A DNA stretch of 64,000 nucleotides from Prado023 sp039812125. GTDB lineage: Bacteria > Actinomycetota > Actinomycetes > S36-B12 > CAIYMF01. Location of the stretch: contig JBDHZV010000001.1 in assembly GCA_039812125.1 (NCBI GenBank), positions 1 through 64,000 of the forward strand. The letters are read 5' to 3'. Position numbers and translations under genes: made by a program. The notes beneath the pieces are model-generated. The model was given only the letters and a program-made list of their open reading frames with translations, did no database searches and was not told the origin of the DNA. Every line of letters begins with the position of its first letter. Within the stretch, counting starts at the first letter, position 1. Below are positions 45,475 to 53,875 of this stretch, piece by piece.

Positions 45475-47157
45475 CTACACCGGCTCGCGGTAGCTGCCCC
45501 ATACCGAGCGCAGGGCCGCGCACATCTCCCCCAGCGTCGCCTCGACCCGGGCCGCGGCGAGGAGCAGCGGCACCAGGTTCGCATCGCCACGAGCGGCCGC
45601 GGCGAGCTGCTCCAGCGCGGTGCCCACAGCGTGGTCGTCGCGCGCTGCACGCCGGGCGGCCAACCCGGCCACCTGCTCGGTCTCCACCTCCGCCGGGATC
45701 CGCAGCAGCGCAACGTCCGGGGGCCCGGAGTCGGTGTGGGTGGTGACCCCCACGACCGGCAGCCGACCCTCCTCCACAGCCCGCTGGTGGGCGTAGGCGG
45801 CGTCGGCGAGCATCCCGGTGAACCACCCGGACTCGATGCCGGCCAGCAGTCCCGACATGACCGGGCCGATCGGGTGGTCGCCGTCCGGGTGGCGGGCCCG
45901 GCCCCGCGCGAGGATCTGGGCCAGCAGGTCCTCCGCCTGCGCCTCCATCCGGTCGGTCATCGCCTCGACGTACCAGCTGCCGCCCAGCGGGTCGGCGACG
46001 TGGGCGATCCCCGTCTCCTCTGCGATGACCTGCTGGGTGCGCAGGGCGATGCGGGCCGCTCGTTGCGACGGCAGTGCCAGGACCTCGTCCAGCGCGTTGG
46101 TGTGCAGGGAGTTGGTGCCGCCCAGCACCGCGGCCAGTGCCTCGATGGTGGTGCGCACGATGTTGTTCTCGGGCTGCTGCGCGGTGAGGCTCACCCCGGC
46201 CGTCTGGGTGTGGAACCTCAGCCACTGCGACCGGGGCTGCGTGGCGCCGTACCGGTCACGCATCCAGCGCGCCCACAGCCGGCGGGCCGCCCGGAACTTG
46301 GCGACCTCCTCGAACAGGTCGATGTGCGCGTCGAAGAAGAACGTCAGCGCTGCGGCGGCCTCGTCGACGTCGAGGCCCCGCGCCAGGCCCAGCTCCACGT
46401 ACCCGAAGCCGTCGGCCAGGGTCAGGGCGAGCTCCTGCGCGGCGGTCGCCCCCGCCTCCCGGATGTGGTAGCCCGACACGCTCAGGGGCTTGATGCGCGG
46501 GGCGTGCGCGGCGGTCCACTGCATCATGTCGCCGATCAGGCGCAGGTGCGGCTCCGGGCTGAACAGCCACTCCTTCTGCGCGATGTACTCCTTGAGGATG
46601 TCGCTCTGCAGGGTCGCATCCAGCGCGCCCGGTCCCACGCCCTGCCGCTCCGCGGCCACGACCAGCATCGCCAGCATCGGCACTGCCGGGCCGGAGATGG
46701 TCAGGGACGTCGTCACGCGGTCCAGTGGGATCCCGGCGAACAGCACCTCGAGGTCGGCCACCGAGTCGATCGCCACGCCGCAGTGGCCGACCTCCCCACG
46801 GGCCAGCGGGTCGTCTGAGTCCCGGCCCATCAGCGTGGGCAGGTCGAAGGCGACCGAGAGCCCGCCCCCACCCGAGGCGAGGATCTCGTGGAAGCGCTCG
46901 TTGGTCAGCGCGGCGGACCCGAACCCGGCGAACTGCCGGATCGTCCACAGCCGACCCCGGTAGCCGGTGGCGTGCAGGCCCCGGGTGAACGGGTGCGCCC
47001 CGGGCCACCCCACCGCCGCCGGGGGCTCCCCCTGCGGCGGACCGTAGACCGGGTCGAGCTCCTCGCCGGAGTGGCTGCGGAACTCGGCCTCCCGCAGCCG
47101 TCCGGACATCCGGGCGCGGGCGTACTGCTGCCTCCAACGGTCGTGGGCGTGGCCCAT
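45475..47157 (-). CDS. icmA: Isobutyryl-CoA mutase large subunit (methylmalonyl-CoA mutase family)
   Basis: 560-residue B12-dependent mutase subunit without a B12-binding domain. The barrel shows TRGLHATGYRGRLWTIRQFA, then Phe76 in RQFAGF and Gln194 in EYIAQKEW. In methylmalonyl-CoA mutase these positions are Tyr89 and Arg207; Phe plus Gln is the known signature of isobutyryl-CoA mutase (Phe80/Gln198 in Streptomyces IcmA). It should interconvert isobutyryl-CoA and n-butyryl-CoA with a separate small subunit, not found here. The ATG is 6 nt after a TAGCGT -10 box. It lies 19 bp after meaB, the mutase-protecting GTPase. Confidence 0.88.
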   Translation of the reverse strand: MGHAHDRWRQQYARARMSGRLREAEFRSHSGEELDPVYGPPQGEPPAAVGWPGAHPFTRGLHATGYRGRLWTIRQFAGFGSAALTNERFHEILASGGGGLSVAFDLPTLMGRDSDDPLARGEVGHCGVAIDSVADLEVLFAGIPLDRVTTSLTISGPAVPMLAMLVVAAERQGVGPGALDATLQSDILKEYIAQKEWLFSPEPHLRLIGDMMQWTAAHAPRIKPLSVSGYHIREAGATAAQELALTLADGFGYVELGLARGLDVDEAAAALTFFFDAHIDLFEEVAKFRAARRLWARWMRDRYGATQPRSQWLRFHTQTAGVSLTAQQPENNIVRTTIEALAAVLGGTNSLHTNALDEVLALPSQRAARIALRTQQVIAEETGIAHVADPLGGSWYVEAMTDRMEAQAEDLLAQILARGRARHPDGDHPIGPVMSGLLAGIESGWFTGMLADAAYAHQRAVEEGRLPVVGVTTHTDSGPPDVALLRIPAEVETEQVAGLAARRAARDDHAVGTALEQLAAAARGDANLVPLLLAAARVEATLGEMCAALRSVWGSYREPV

Positions 47158-47163
47158 CCCTCC

Positions 47164-47169
47164 ACGCTA
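47164..47169 (-). promoter_or_regulatory. -10 box of a possible leaderless gene (icmA)
   Basis: TAGCGT on the minus strand, 6 nt before the icmA ATG and inside the 19-bp gap after meaB. It suggests an internal promoter. Confidence 0.45.
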
Positions 47170-47176
47170 CGCCGGC

Positions 47177-48139
47177 TCAGCCCGTCAAGCCGGCCACGAT
47201 CCGGTCTGCGGCGGTGAACGCATCCAGCCGCCCCGCGGCCACGTCCTGGGCCAGCCCGGCGAGCGCGCCGTCGCCGCCCACGGCGGCGAACCGGGCCTGC
47301 AGGGCCGCCAGCGCGATCCCCTGGATCTCGGCTCCCGCCCGCTCCCGGCGCCTCGTGAGCCCGGCCCCGGTGCGCTCCAGCCACACCCGGTGCTCCTCGA
47401 TCGCACCCGCGAGCTGGTCGACGCCGTCGCCCCTCGTCGCGATCACCTGCAGCACCGGCGGCGTCCAGTCCCCCTCCCGGGCAGCGGTCCCGAGCGAGAT
47501 CATGTGACGCAGCTCCCGGGCGGTGGAGTCGGCGCCGTCCCGGTCGGCCTTGTTCACCGCGAACACGTCACCGATCTCCAGGATGCCGGCCTTGGCCGCC
47601 TGGATGCCGTCGCCCATCCCGGGAGCCAGCAGCACCACGGTCGTGTCGGCCGCCCCGGCGATCTCGACCTCCGACTGCCCGACCCCCACCGTCTCGACGA
47701 GGATGGTCGCGCAGCCCGCAGCCTCGAGCACCCGGATGGCCTGCGGCGTGGCCGCCGACAGCCCGCCGAGGTGGCCGCGCGAGGCCATCGAGCGGATGTA
47801 GACCCCCGGGTCGAGGGCGTGCTCCTGCATCCGGATGCGGTCACCGAGCAGCGCGCCGCCCGAGAACGGCGACGAGGGGTCCACTGCCAGGACCCCCACG
47901 CGCTGGCCGCGTGCCCGCAGGTGGCGCACCAGCGCGGAGGTCGTCGTGGACTTGCCGACGCCGGGGGCGCCGGTCAGCCCGATCACGTGGGAGCGCCCGG
48001 CGTGCGCGGCGATCATGGCCATCAGCGGGCGCAGCGGCGCGGCGCCGTCCTCCACGATGGTCAGCAGGCGCCCCACCGCGCGCGGGTCCCCCGCCCGGGC
48101 CCGGCCCACGAGGACGTCGAGGTCGGTCGAGCGCGCCAC
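47177..48139 (-). CDS. meaB: MeaB-like GTPase, acyl-CoA mutase chaperone
   Basis: 320-residue G3E-type GTPase that loads and protects B12-dependent acyl-CoA mutases. Walker A is GAPGVGKST near 57. The switch region has DPSSPFSGGALLGDRIRM and VETVGVGQSEVE, and the base-specificity motif NKAD is in FAVNKADRDGAD. GGGAG precedes the GTG start. It lies between the thiolase gene and icmA, which fits service to IcmA and to MeaA. Confidence 0.94.
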   Translation of the reverse strand: MARSTDLDVLVGRARAGDPRAVGRLLTIVEDGAAPLRPLMAMIAAHAGRSHVIGLTGAPGVGKSTTTSALVRHLRARGQRVGVLAVDPSSPFSGGALLGDRIRMQEHALDPGVYIRSMASRGHLGGLSAATPQAIRVLEAAGCATILVETVGVGQSEVEIAGAADTTVVLLAPGMGDGIQAAKAGILEIGDVFAVNKADRDGADSTARELRHMISLGTAAREGDWTPPVLQVIATRGDGVDQLAGAIEEHRVWLERTGAGLTRRRERAGAEIQGIALAALQARFAAVGGDGALAGLAQDVAAGRLDAFTAADRIVAGLTG

Positions 48140-48154
48140 GTCGTCTCCCGGGCC

Positions 48155-49342
48155 TCAGGCGCCCGGGACGCGCACGATCAGCGCGTCCCCCTGGCCGCCA
48201 CCGCCGCACAGCGCCGCAGCACCGGTCCCCCCACCCCGCCGACGCAGCTCCAGGGCCAGGTGCAGCACGATCCGCGCCCCCGACATGCCGACGGGGTGCC
48301 CCATGGCGATCGCGCCACCGTTGACGTTCACCCGATCCGGATCCACCCCGAGCAGACGGGTCGACACGATGCCGACTGCCGCGAAGGCCTCGTTGATCTC
48401 AAGCAGGTCCAGGTCCGTGGGGTCGATGCCCGCGCGGGCGCACGCGCGTTCGATGGCATGGGCCGGCTGCTCGTGCAGGGAGGCGTCCGGACCGGCGACC
48501 ACGCCGTGGGGTCCGACCTCGGCCAGCCACGTCAGGCCCAGCTCGTCGGCCCGCTCCCGGCTCATCACCACCACGGCGCAGGCACCGTCGGAGATCTGGG
48601 AGGCCGACCCGGCGGTGATGGTGCCGTCGCGGGCGAACGCGGGGCGCAGCGACCCCAGGGAATCGGCCGTCGTCTCGCCGCGGATGCCCTCGTCGGCGCG
48701 CACCAGCAGCGGCTCGCCCCGTCGCTGCGGCACGGCCACCGGCACGATCTCGTCGTCGAACAGCCCGGCAGCGGCTGCCCGTGCCGCCCGCTGGTGGGAG
48801 GCCGCGGAGAAGGCGTCCTGCTCCAGGCGGGTCAGGCCGTAGCGGGCGTTGTACCGCTCGGTCGACTCCCCCATCGCCAGGTGGTCGAAGGCGCAGAACA
48901 GGGCGTCCTGGGACATGGCGTCCAGCAGCCGCCAGTCGCCGTACTTGACCCCCTCCCGGGACCCCAGGAGCAGGTGCGGGGCGTTGGTCATCGACTCCAT
49001 CCCGCCGGCCACGACCACGTCGAACTCCCCGGCGCGGATCAGCTGGTCGGCCAGCGCGATGGCGTCCAGGCCGGACAGGCACACCTTGTTGATGGTCAGG
49101 GCGGGCACGTCCATGCCGATGCCGGCCTCGACGGCTGCCTGGCGGGCGGTGATCTGGCCGGCGCCGGCCTGGATCACCTGCCCCATGATCACGTACTGCA
49201 CCTGGTCGGGCCGGACCCCGGCCCGCTCGAGGGCCCCCCGGATGGCCACGCCCCCGAGCTGCGGGGCGGTGAACCCCTTCAGGGAGCCGAGCAGGCGTCC
49301 CATCGGCGTGCGCGCGCCGGCGACGATCACGGATCCGGACAT
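48155..49342 (-). CDS. phaA: Acetyl-CoA acetyltransferase
   Basis: 395-residue thiolase. The acylated cysteine is in INKVCLSGLDAIALA near 87, and the catalytic His and second Cys are in NVNGGAIAMGHPVGMSGAR and ALCGGGGQGDA. It condenses two acetyl-CoA to acetoacetyl-CoA, the entry to the ethylmalonyl-CoA pathway, or works in reverse. The symbol is by family only. GGGAGG precedes the ATG, and a -10 box lies at 49393-49398. The divergent neighbour is the epimerase gene. Confidence 0.93.
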   Translation of the reverse strand: MSGSVIVAGARTPMGRLLGSLKGFTAPQLGGVAIRGALERAGVRPDQVQYVIMGQVIQAGAGQITARQAAVEAGIGMDVPALTINKVCLSGLDAIALADQLIRAGEFDVVVAGGMESMTNAPHLLLGSREGVKYGDWRLLDAMSQDALFCAFDHLAMGESTERYNARYGLTRLEQDAFSAASHQRAARAAAAGLFDDEIVPVAVPQRRGEPLLVRADEGIRGETTADSLGSLRPAFARDGTITAGSASQISDGACAVVVMSRERADELGLTWLAEVGPHGVVAGPDASLHEQPAHAIERACARAGIDPTDLDLLEINEAFAAVGIVSTRLLGVDPDRVNVNGGAIAMGHPVGMSGARIVLHLALELRRRGGGTGAAALCGGGGQGDALIVRVPGA

Positions 49343-49392
49343 GGTGGCCTCCCAGGTGCGCGCCCACGGGCGCGCGACGTCGGAACCCCTCC

Positions 49393-49398
49393 ACCATA
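49393..49398 (-). promoter_or_regulatory. Putative -10 box for thiolase-meaB operon
   Basis: TATGGT on the minus strand, giving a leader of about 44 nt. Confidence 0.4.
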
Positions 49399-49441
49399 GT
49401 CCCGGTCACCCCACCCCCGGATGCCGGGAGAGCCCACGGCG

Positions 49442-49447
49442 TAGGCT
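49442..49447 (+). promoter_or_regulatory. Putative -10 box for epimerase gene
   Basis: TAGGCT, giving a leader of about 48 nt that carries GGGAGGAGG before the ATG at 49502. Confidence 0.4.
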
Positions 49448-49501
49448 CTTCCCCGTTCGTCGAGGCCATCGGCCGAGGTGCCGGTGGGAGGAGGATGACC
49501 C

Positions 49502-49963
49502 ATGGCACAGCCCACCACCACGTCCGTGCCCGACCTGCTCGGCCCGCTCGTGGAGCGCATCGACCACGTCGGCCTTGCGGTGTCGGACCTGGATGCCGCG
49601 ATCGACTTCTACGCCCGCGTGTTCGGCCTCGCCGCGGTGCACGAGGAGGTCAACGAGGAGCAGGGCGTGCGTGAGGCGATGGTCGACGTGGCCGGCTCCG
49701 GGTCGTTCCTGCAGCTGCTGGCTCCGCTGCGTCCCGACTCGCCCATCGGCAGGTTCCTGGCCCGCAACGGCGAGGGCATGCAGCAGCTGGCGTTCCGGGT
49801 GGCCGACATCGACGAGGCCAGCGCGCGCCTGCGCGCCGCCGGCGTCCGGCTGCTCTACGACGCGCCGCGGCGAGGCACGTCGGGGTCGCGGGTCAACTTC
49901 GTGCACCCGAAGGACTGCGGCGGGGTGCTCGTGGAGCTCGTCGAGCCGGCGGCCGCGCACTAG
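49502..49963 (+). CDS. mce: Methylmalonyl-CoA/ethylmalonyl-CoA epimerase
   Basis: 153-residue vicinal-oxygen-chelate enzyme. Metal ligands are in RIDHVGLAVSDLD (His near 22), EGMQQLAFRV and GGVLVELVEP. It interconverts the epimers of methylmalonyl-CoA and, in the ethylmalonyl-CoA pathway, of ethylmalonyl-CoA, feeding MeaA. A strong GGGAGGAGG precedes the ATG. ccr follows in the same direction. Confidence 0.93.
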   Translation: MAQPTTTSVPDLLGPLVERIDHVGLAVSDLDAAIDFYARVFGLAAVHEEVNEEQGVREAMVDVAGSGSFLQLLAPLRPDSPIGRFLARNGEGMQQLAFRVADIDEASARLRAAGVRLLYDAPRRGTSGSRVNFVHPKDCGGVLVELVEPAAAH

Positions 49964-49981
49964 GCGCACGAGCCGCCCGCC

Positions 49982-49998
49982 CGCGGCGCGACGCCGCG
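49982..49998 (+). terminator. Possible terminator after epimerase gene
   Basis: CGCGGCG-CGA-CGCCGCG is a perfect 7-bp stem with a 3-nt loop, 19 bp past the stop. No T-tract follows. Confidence 0.4.
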
Positions 49999-50122
49999 AG
50001 CCCTCCGGCCGGGATCGCCCACATCATGGCCGGTCCCGGCCCTGCGCCGGGCTCACCCACGGGCCTCCCCGACCCGGTGGGCGACCGGTGCCCCGGGCCC
50101 GCACCGTCGGCTGTCCTCACCG

Positions 50123-50140
50123 CGTTACCCGCCGGTAGCC
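50123..50140. promoter_or_regulatory. Operator-like palindrome in the ccr promoter
   Basis: CGTTAC-CCGCCG-GTAGCC carries arms GTTAC and GTAGC with a 6-nt spacer, one mismatch from a perfect repeat. It overlaps the -10 box. The same layout, GTTAC-N6-GTAAC, occurs in the hbd-meaA promoter at 63003-63020. Confidence 0.5.
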
Positions 50141-50141
50141 T
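50136..50141 (+). promoter_or_regulatory. Putative -10 box for ccr
   Basis: TAGCCT, giving a leader of about 30 nt with GGGAGG 6 nt before the GTG at 50179. Confidence 0.45.
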
Positions 50142-50178
50142 GACAGGGCCGGCCGGTCCGGCAGCTGGGAGGCGCACC

Positions 50179-51516
50179 GTGCAGCAGATCCTCGAGGCCA
50201 TCCTCGCCGACGCCCATCGGGAGCCCGGGTTCGCCGACCTCCCGATCCCCGGGCACTACCGGGCGATCACGGTGCACCGGGACGAGGAGCACATGTTCGA
50301 CGGGGTCCCGAGCCGCGACAAGGACCCCCGCCAGTCGCTGCACCTCGACGAGGTGCCCGTCCCCGAGCTCGGCCCCGGCGAGGCGCTGGTCGCGGTGATG
50401 GCCTCCTCGATCAACTACAACACGGTGTGGTCCTCGATCTTCGAGCCGATCAGCACCTTCGCGTTCCTGGCCCGGTACGGCCGCAGCCACGCCCTGGCCC
50501 GGCGCCACGACCTGCCCTACCACGTCGTCGGATCCGACCTCTCGGGCGTGGTCCTGCGCACCGGTGCCGGGGTGAACGCCTGGCGGCCGGGCGACGAGGT
50601 CGTCGCGCACTGCTTGTCGGTGGAGCTGGAGAGCCCGATGGGCCACGACGACACCATGCTGGACCCCGAGCAGCGGATCTGGGGCTTCGAGACGAACTTC
50701 GGGGGCCTGGCCGAGGTCGCCCTGGTCAAGGCCAACCAGCTGATGCCGAAGGCGCGCCACCTGACCTGGGAGGAGGCCGCGGCACCCGGACTGGTGAACT
50801 CGACGGCCTACCGGCAGCTGGTGTCCCACAACGGCGCGGCCATGAAGCAGGGCGACACCGTGCTCATCTGGGGCGCCTCGGGCGGCCTGGGCTCCTACGC
50901 CACCCAGCTGGCCCTCAACGGCGGAGCCCGCCCGGTGTGCGTCGTGTCCAGCCCGGAGAAGGCCGAGCTGTGCCGGCGCATGGGCGCCGAGCTGGTGATC
51001 GACCGGGCCGCCGAGGGGTACCGGTTCTGGCGCGACCCGAGCACCCAGGACCCCAAGGAGTGGCAGCGGCTGGGCCGGCGGATCCGGGAGCTGACCGGCG
51101 GCGAGGATGTCGACATCGTGTTCGAGCACCCCGGCCGGGAGACGTTCGGGGCGTCGGTCTACGTGGCGCGCAAGGGCGGGACCATCGTGACCTGCGCCTC
51201 CACGTCCGGGTACCTGCACGAGTTCGACAACCGGTACTTCTGGATGAACCTCAAGCGGATCATCGGCTCGCACTTCGCCAACTACCGGGAGGCCCACGAG
51301 GCCAACCGGCTGATCAGCCGGGGCGCCGTGCACCCCACGCTGTCGCGCGCGTTCCCGCTGGAGCAGGCCGGCCAGGCCGCCCGGGAGGTGCACCGCAACG
51401 CCCACCAGGGCAAGGTCGGCGTGCTGTGCCTGGCACCGCGGGAGGGGCTCGGGGTGCGCGACGAGGAGCTTCGGGCGGCGCACCTCCCGGCCATCAACCG
51501 CTTCCGCGATGCCTGA
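50179..51516 (+). CDS. ccr: Crotonyl-CoA carboxylase/reductase
   Basis: 445-residue MDR-family enzyme that reductively carboxylates crotonyl-CoA to ethylmalonyl-CoA with NADPH and CO2, the key step of the ethylmalonyl-CoA pathway. The NADPH site is WGASGGLGSYATQLAL near 235. Residues known to hold CO2 in Kitasatospora Ccr appear conserved: Asn in SSINYN, Phe-Glu in WGFETNFGG and His in GSHFANYREA, so it should carboxylate rather than only reduce. GTG 50179 has GGGAGG upstream and matches family starts. It ends 104 bp before otsA. Confidence 0.96.
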   Translation: MQQILEAILADAHREPGFADLPIPGHYRAITVHRDEEHMFDGVPSRDKDPRQSLHLDEVPVPELGPGEALVAVMASSINYNTVWSSIFEPISTFAFLARYGRSHALARRHDLPYHVVGSDLSGVVLRTGAGVNAWRPGDEVVAHCLSVELESPMGHDDTMLDPEQRIWGFETNFGGLAEVALVKANQLMPKARHLTWEEAAAPGLVNSTAYRQLVSHNGAAMKQGDTVLIWGASGGLGSYATQLALNGGARPVCVVSSPEKAELCRRMGAELVIDRAAEGYRFWRDPSTQDPKEWQRLGRRIRELTGGEDVDIVFEHPGRETFGASVYVARKGGTIVTCASTSGYLHEFDNRYFWMNLKRIIGSHFANYREAHEANRLISRGAVHPTLSRAFPLEQAGQAAREVHRNAHQGKVGVLCLAPREGLGVRDEELRAAHLPAINRFRDA

Positions 51517-51590
51517 GGGGCCCGCATGTCGCGATCCTGTCGCGACACCGTCCGTCTGCCGCCGGGCTCGCCCCGTGGCGCCGGGCCCCC

Positions 51591-51596
51591 TAGCCT
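51591..51596 (+). promoter_or_regulatory. Putative -10 box for otsA
   Basis: TAGCCT lies 7 nt before the ATG at 51604 of a six-codon frame, and 24 nt before the otsA ATG. Confidence 0.45.
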
Positions 51597-51603
51597 GATG
51601 GCC

Positions 51604-51624
51604 ATGATGGGACCGAGCGCATGA
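51604..51624 (+). CDS. Six-codon leader frame coupled to otsA
   Basis: The frame MMGPSA ends with TGA at 51622-51624, which overlaps the otsA ATG at 51621 as ATGA. The -10 box stands 7 nt upstream, so a leaderless transcript would begin with this mini-ORF. otsA itself has no clear ribosome binding site. It could pass ribosomes to otsA or be chance. Confidence 0.35.
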   Translation: MMGPSA

Positions 51625-53090
51625 GGCCCGAAGCACCCGCACGACGACGGGGAAGGCCGCCGCGCAGCGGCCCCGACCTGGTCATCGTGGCCAACCGGCT
51701 GCCGATCGAGCACGACGCCGAGGAGGGGTGGCGCCGGGCTCCCGGGGGCCTGGTGTCGGCGATGGAGGCGGTGCTGCGGGAGCGGGAGGTCATCTGGGTC
51801 GGCTGGTCGGGCGCGTTCAGCGACGCCACCTCCGAGAAGGACCGACCGGAGCCGCCGGCCCGCGTCGGGCCGATCCAGCTGGGTCGGGTCCCCCTGACCC
51901 GGGCCCAGGTGGAGGGCCACTACGAGGGCTTCTCCAACGGCGCCCTGTGGCCGCTGTACCACGGGGGCATCGTGCCGCCGGTGTACCACCGCTCCCAGTT
52001 CGACACCTACCGCCAGGTCAACGAGCTGTTCGCCGGTGCCGTCGCCGAGCGGGCACCCATGGGCGCCCGGGTGTGGGTCCACGACTACCAGCTCCAGCTG
52101 GTCCCGGCGATGCTGCGTGCCCGTCGGCCCGACCTGCGCATCGGCTTCTTCCTGCACATCCCGTTCCCGCCGGTGGAGCTGTTCGCCCAGCTGCCGTGGC
52201 GGCGCCAGATCGTCGAGGGGCTGCTCGGGGCGGACGTGATCGGCTTCCAGACCCACGACGCAGCCATGAACTTCCAGCGCCTGGCGGGCCGGTTCGCGAC
52301 CGAGACCACGGTCGTGACCGACGGGCTGCTGGAGGTCCCCGGCGAGGACGGCCCGCGCACGATCATCTGCGACGCCTTCCCGATCGGCATCCGCGCCTCG
52401 GACTACGCCGACCTGGCCGCCAAGCCCGAGGTCCAGGCCCGGGCCAAGCAGATCCGCGCCGACGTCGGCGACCCGGACGTCCTGCTGCTCGGCGTGGACC
52501 GCCTGGACTACACCAAGGGCATCGGGGTGCGGATCCAGGCGGTCACCGAGCTGCTGCTCGACGGCCGGCTGGACCCCGAGCGGACCGCGTTCATCCAGGT
52601 GGCGACCCCCACCCGGGAGAACGTGGAGGAGTACCAGCGGATCCGCGACGAGGTGGAGCTCCTGGTCGGGCGGGCCAACGGCGACCTGGGCAAGGTCGGC
52701 ACCAACCCGATCCACTACATGCACCAGCCGATGCCCCCGGCCGAGCTGGTCGCTCTCTACGTCGCGGCGGACGTGATGCTCGTGACCCCGATCCGGGACG
52801 GCATGAACCTGGTGGCCAAGGAGTACGTGGCCGCGCGCATCAACAACGACGGGGCGCTGGTGCTCAGCGAGTTCACCGGAGCGGCCGAGCAGATGTCGGA
52901 GGCGTGGCTGGTCAACCCCTACGACATCGCGGGCATGAAGAGCACGATCATGTCGGCCCTGGCCGAGTCCCGGTCGAGCGCGTTGACCCGGATGGCCCGC
53001 CTGCGAGCCGGCGTGTTCGCCGAGGACGTCACCGCGTGGGCCGAGGAGTTCCTCACCGCGCTGTCCGAGGGCCCCGAGAATGAGCTCTGA
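51621..53090 (+). CDS. otsA: Alpha,alpha-trehalose-phosphate synthase
   Basis: 489-residue GT20 enzyme that makes trehalose 6-phosphate from a nucleotide-glucose and glucose 6-phosphate. Family marks are VIVANRLP near 22, GLVSAMEAVLRE, VWVHDYQLQLVPAMLR, FFLHIPFPP and LDYTKGIGVR. An Arg/Pro-rich N-terminal tail of 18 residues is extra. The end overlaps otsB by 11 bp. Together they form the OtsAB trehalose route. Confidence 0.96.
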   Translation: MRPEAPARRRGRPPRSGPDLVIVANRLPIEHDAEEGWRRAPGGLVSAMEAVLREREVIWVGWSGAFSDATSEKDRPEPPARVGPIQLGRVPLTRAQVEGHYEGFSNGALWPLYHGGIVPPVYHRSQFDTYRQVNELFAGAVAERAPMGARVWVHDYQLQLVPAMLRARRPDLRIGFFLHIPFPPVELFAQLPWRRQIVEGLLGADVIGFQTHDAAMNFQRLAGRFATETTVVTDGLLEVPGEDGPRTIICDAFPIGIRASDYADLAAKPEVQARAKQIRADVGDPDVLLLGVDRLDYTKGIGVRIQAVTELLLDGRLDPERTAFIQVATPTRENVEEYQRIRDEVELLVGRANGDLGKVGTNPIHYMHQPMPPAELVALYVAADVMLVTPIRDGMNLVAKEYVAARINNDGALVLSEFTGAAEQMSEAWLVNPYDIAGMKSTIMSALAESRSSALTRMARLRAGVFAEDVTAWAEEFLTALSEGPENEL

Positions 53091-53820
53091 GCTGAGCGCC
53101 GCGCTGGTCCGCCTGGCCCGGGCCGACCGCCTGCTGGTCGCCCTGGACTTCGACGGCACCATCTCGGCGATCGTCGCCGACCCCGCGTCGGCGCGGCCCG
53201 TCCCCGGGGCCCTCGAGCAGCTGCACCGGCTGTCGCTGGCCCGTGGCGTGGACGTGCTGCTGCTGTCCGGTCGGGGTCGCGACGACCTGGCCGCCGTCAG
53301 CGGGGCCGCCGAGATCGCCACGCTGGTCGGCTCGCACGGCCAGGAGATGGGGGCTGGGATCGTCCTGGCCGACGACGAGCGCGCGCTGATCGACCGGCTG
53401 GCCGCCGACGTGCGCGTCGCCGTCGCCCCGCTGCCCGAGGCCCGCGTCGAGGACAAGCCAGCGGGCTTCGCCGTGCACGTCCGCGGGTGCACGCCCCAGG
53501 ACGCCGACCTGGCCGTGGCCCGGGTCGAGGCCCTGGTCGCCGACGCCCTGCACCGGATGCACGGCAAGATGGTCGTCGAGTTCTCGGTGCGACCTCTCGA
53601 CAAGGGCTCGGCGCTGCGCTCCCTGATCGACGACGACCCGGATCGCCTCGTGCTGTTCGCGGGCGACGACGTCACCGACGAGTCGGCCATGGCCGTCCTG
53701 CGCGATCAGGACGTCGCCGTCAAGGTGGGGACCGGCCAGACCCGGGCCGGGCACCGCGTGGACTCCCCCGAGGCCATGGTGGCCGTGCTCACCGACCTGG
53801 CCGACCTGCGGGCGGGCTGA
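53080..53820 (+). CDS. otsB: Trehalose-6-phosphate phosphatase
   Basis: 246-residue HAD phosphatase that releases trehalose. Motif I is LVALDFDGTISAI (residues 19-31), motif II is LLLSGRGRDDL, and the C-terminal Asp motif is FAGDDVTDESAM. It overlaps otsA by 11 bp, so translation is coupled. Confidence 0.95.
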   Translation: MSSELSAALVRLARADRLLVALDFDGTISAIVADPASARPVPGALEQLHRLSLARGVDVLLLSGRGRDDLAAVSGAAEIATLVGSHGQEMGAGIVLADDERALIDRLAADVRVAVAPLPEARVEDKPAGFAVHVRGCTPQDADLAVARVEALVADALHRMHGKMVVEFSVRPLDKGSALRSLIDDDPDRLVLFAGDDVTDESAMAVLRDQDVAVKVGTGQTRAGHRVDSPEAMVAVLTDLADLRAG

Positions 53821-53875
53821 CCGGCCCGCCCGGGCTCGGAGCAGTCCGCCGGCGCCTCGGGCCGAGCCGCGTGCC

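Noticed and set aside
50179..51516. Annotation of ccr as a simple crotonyl-CoA reductase or generic alcohol dehydrogenase.
   Set aside because: CO2-binding residues of carboxylating enzymes appear conserved, and mce and meaA are nearby.
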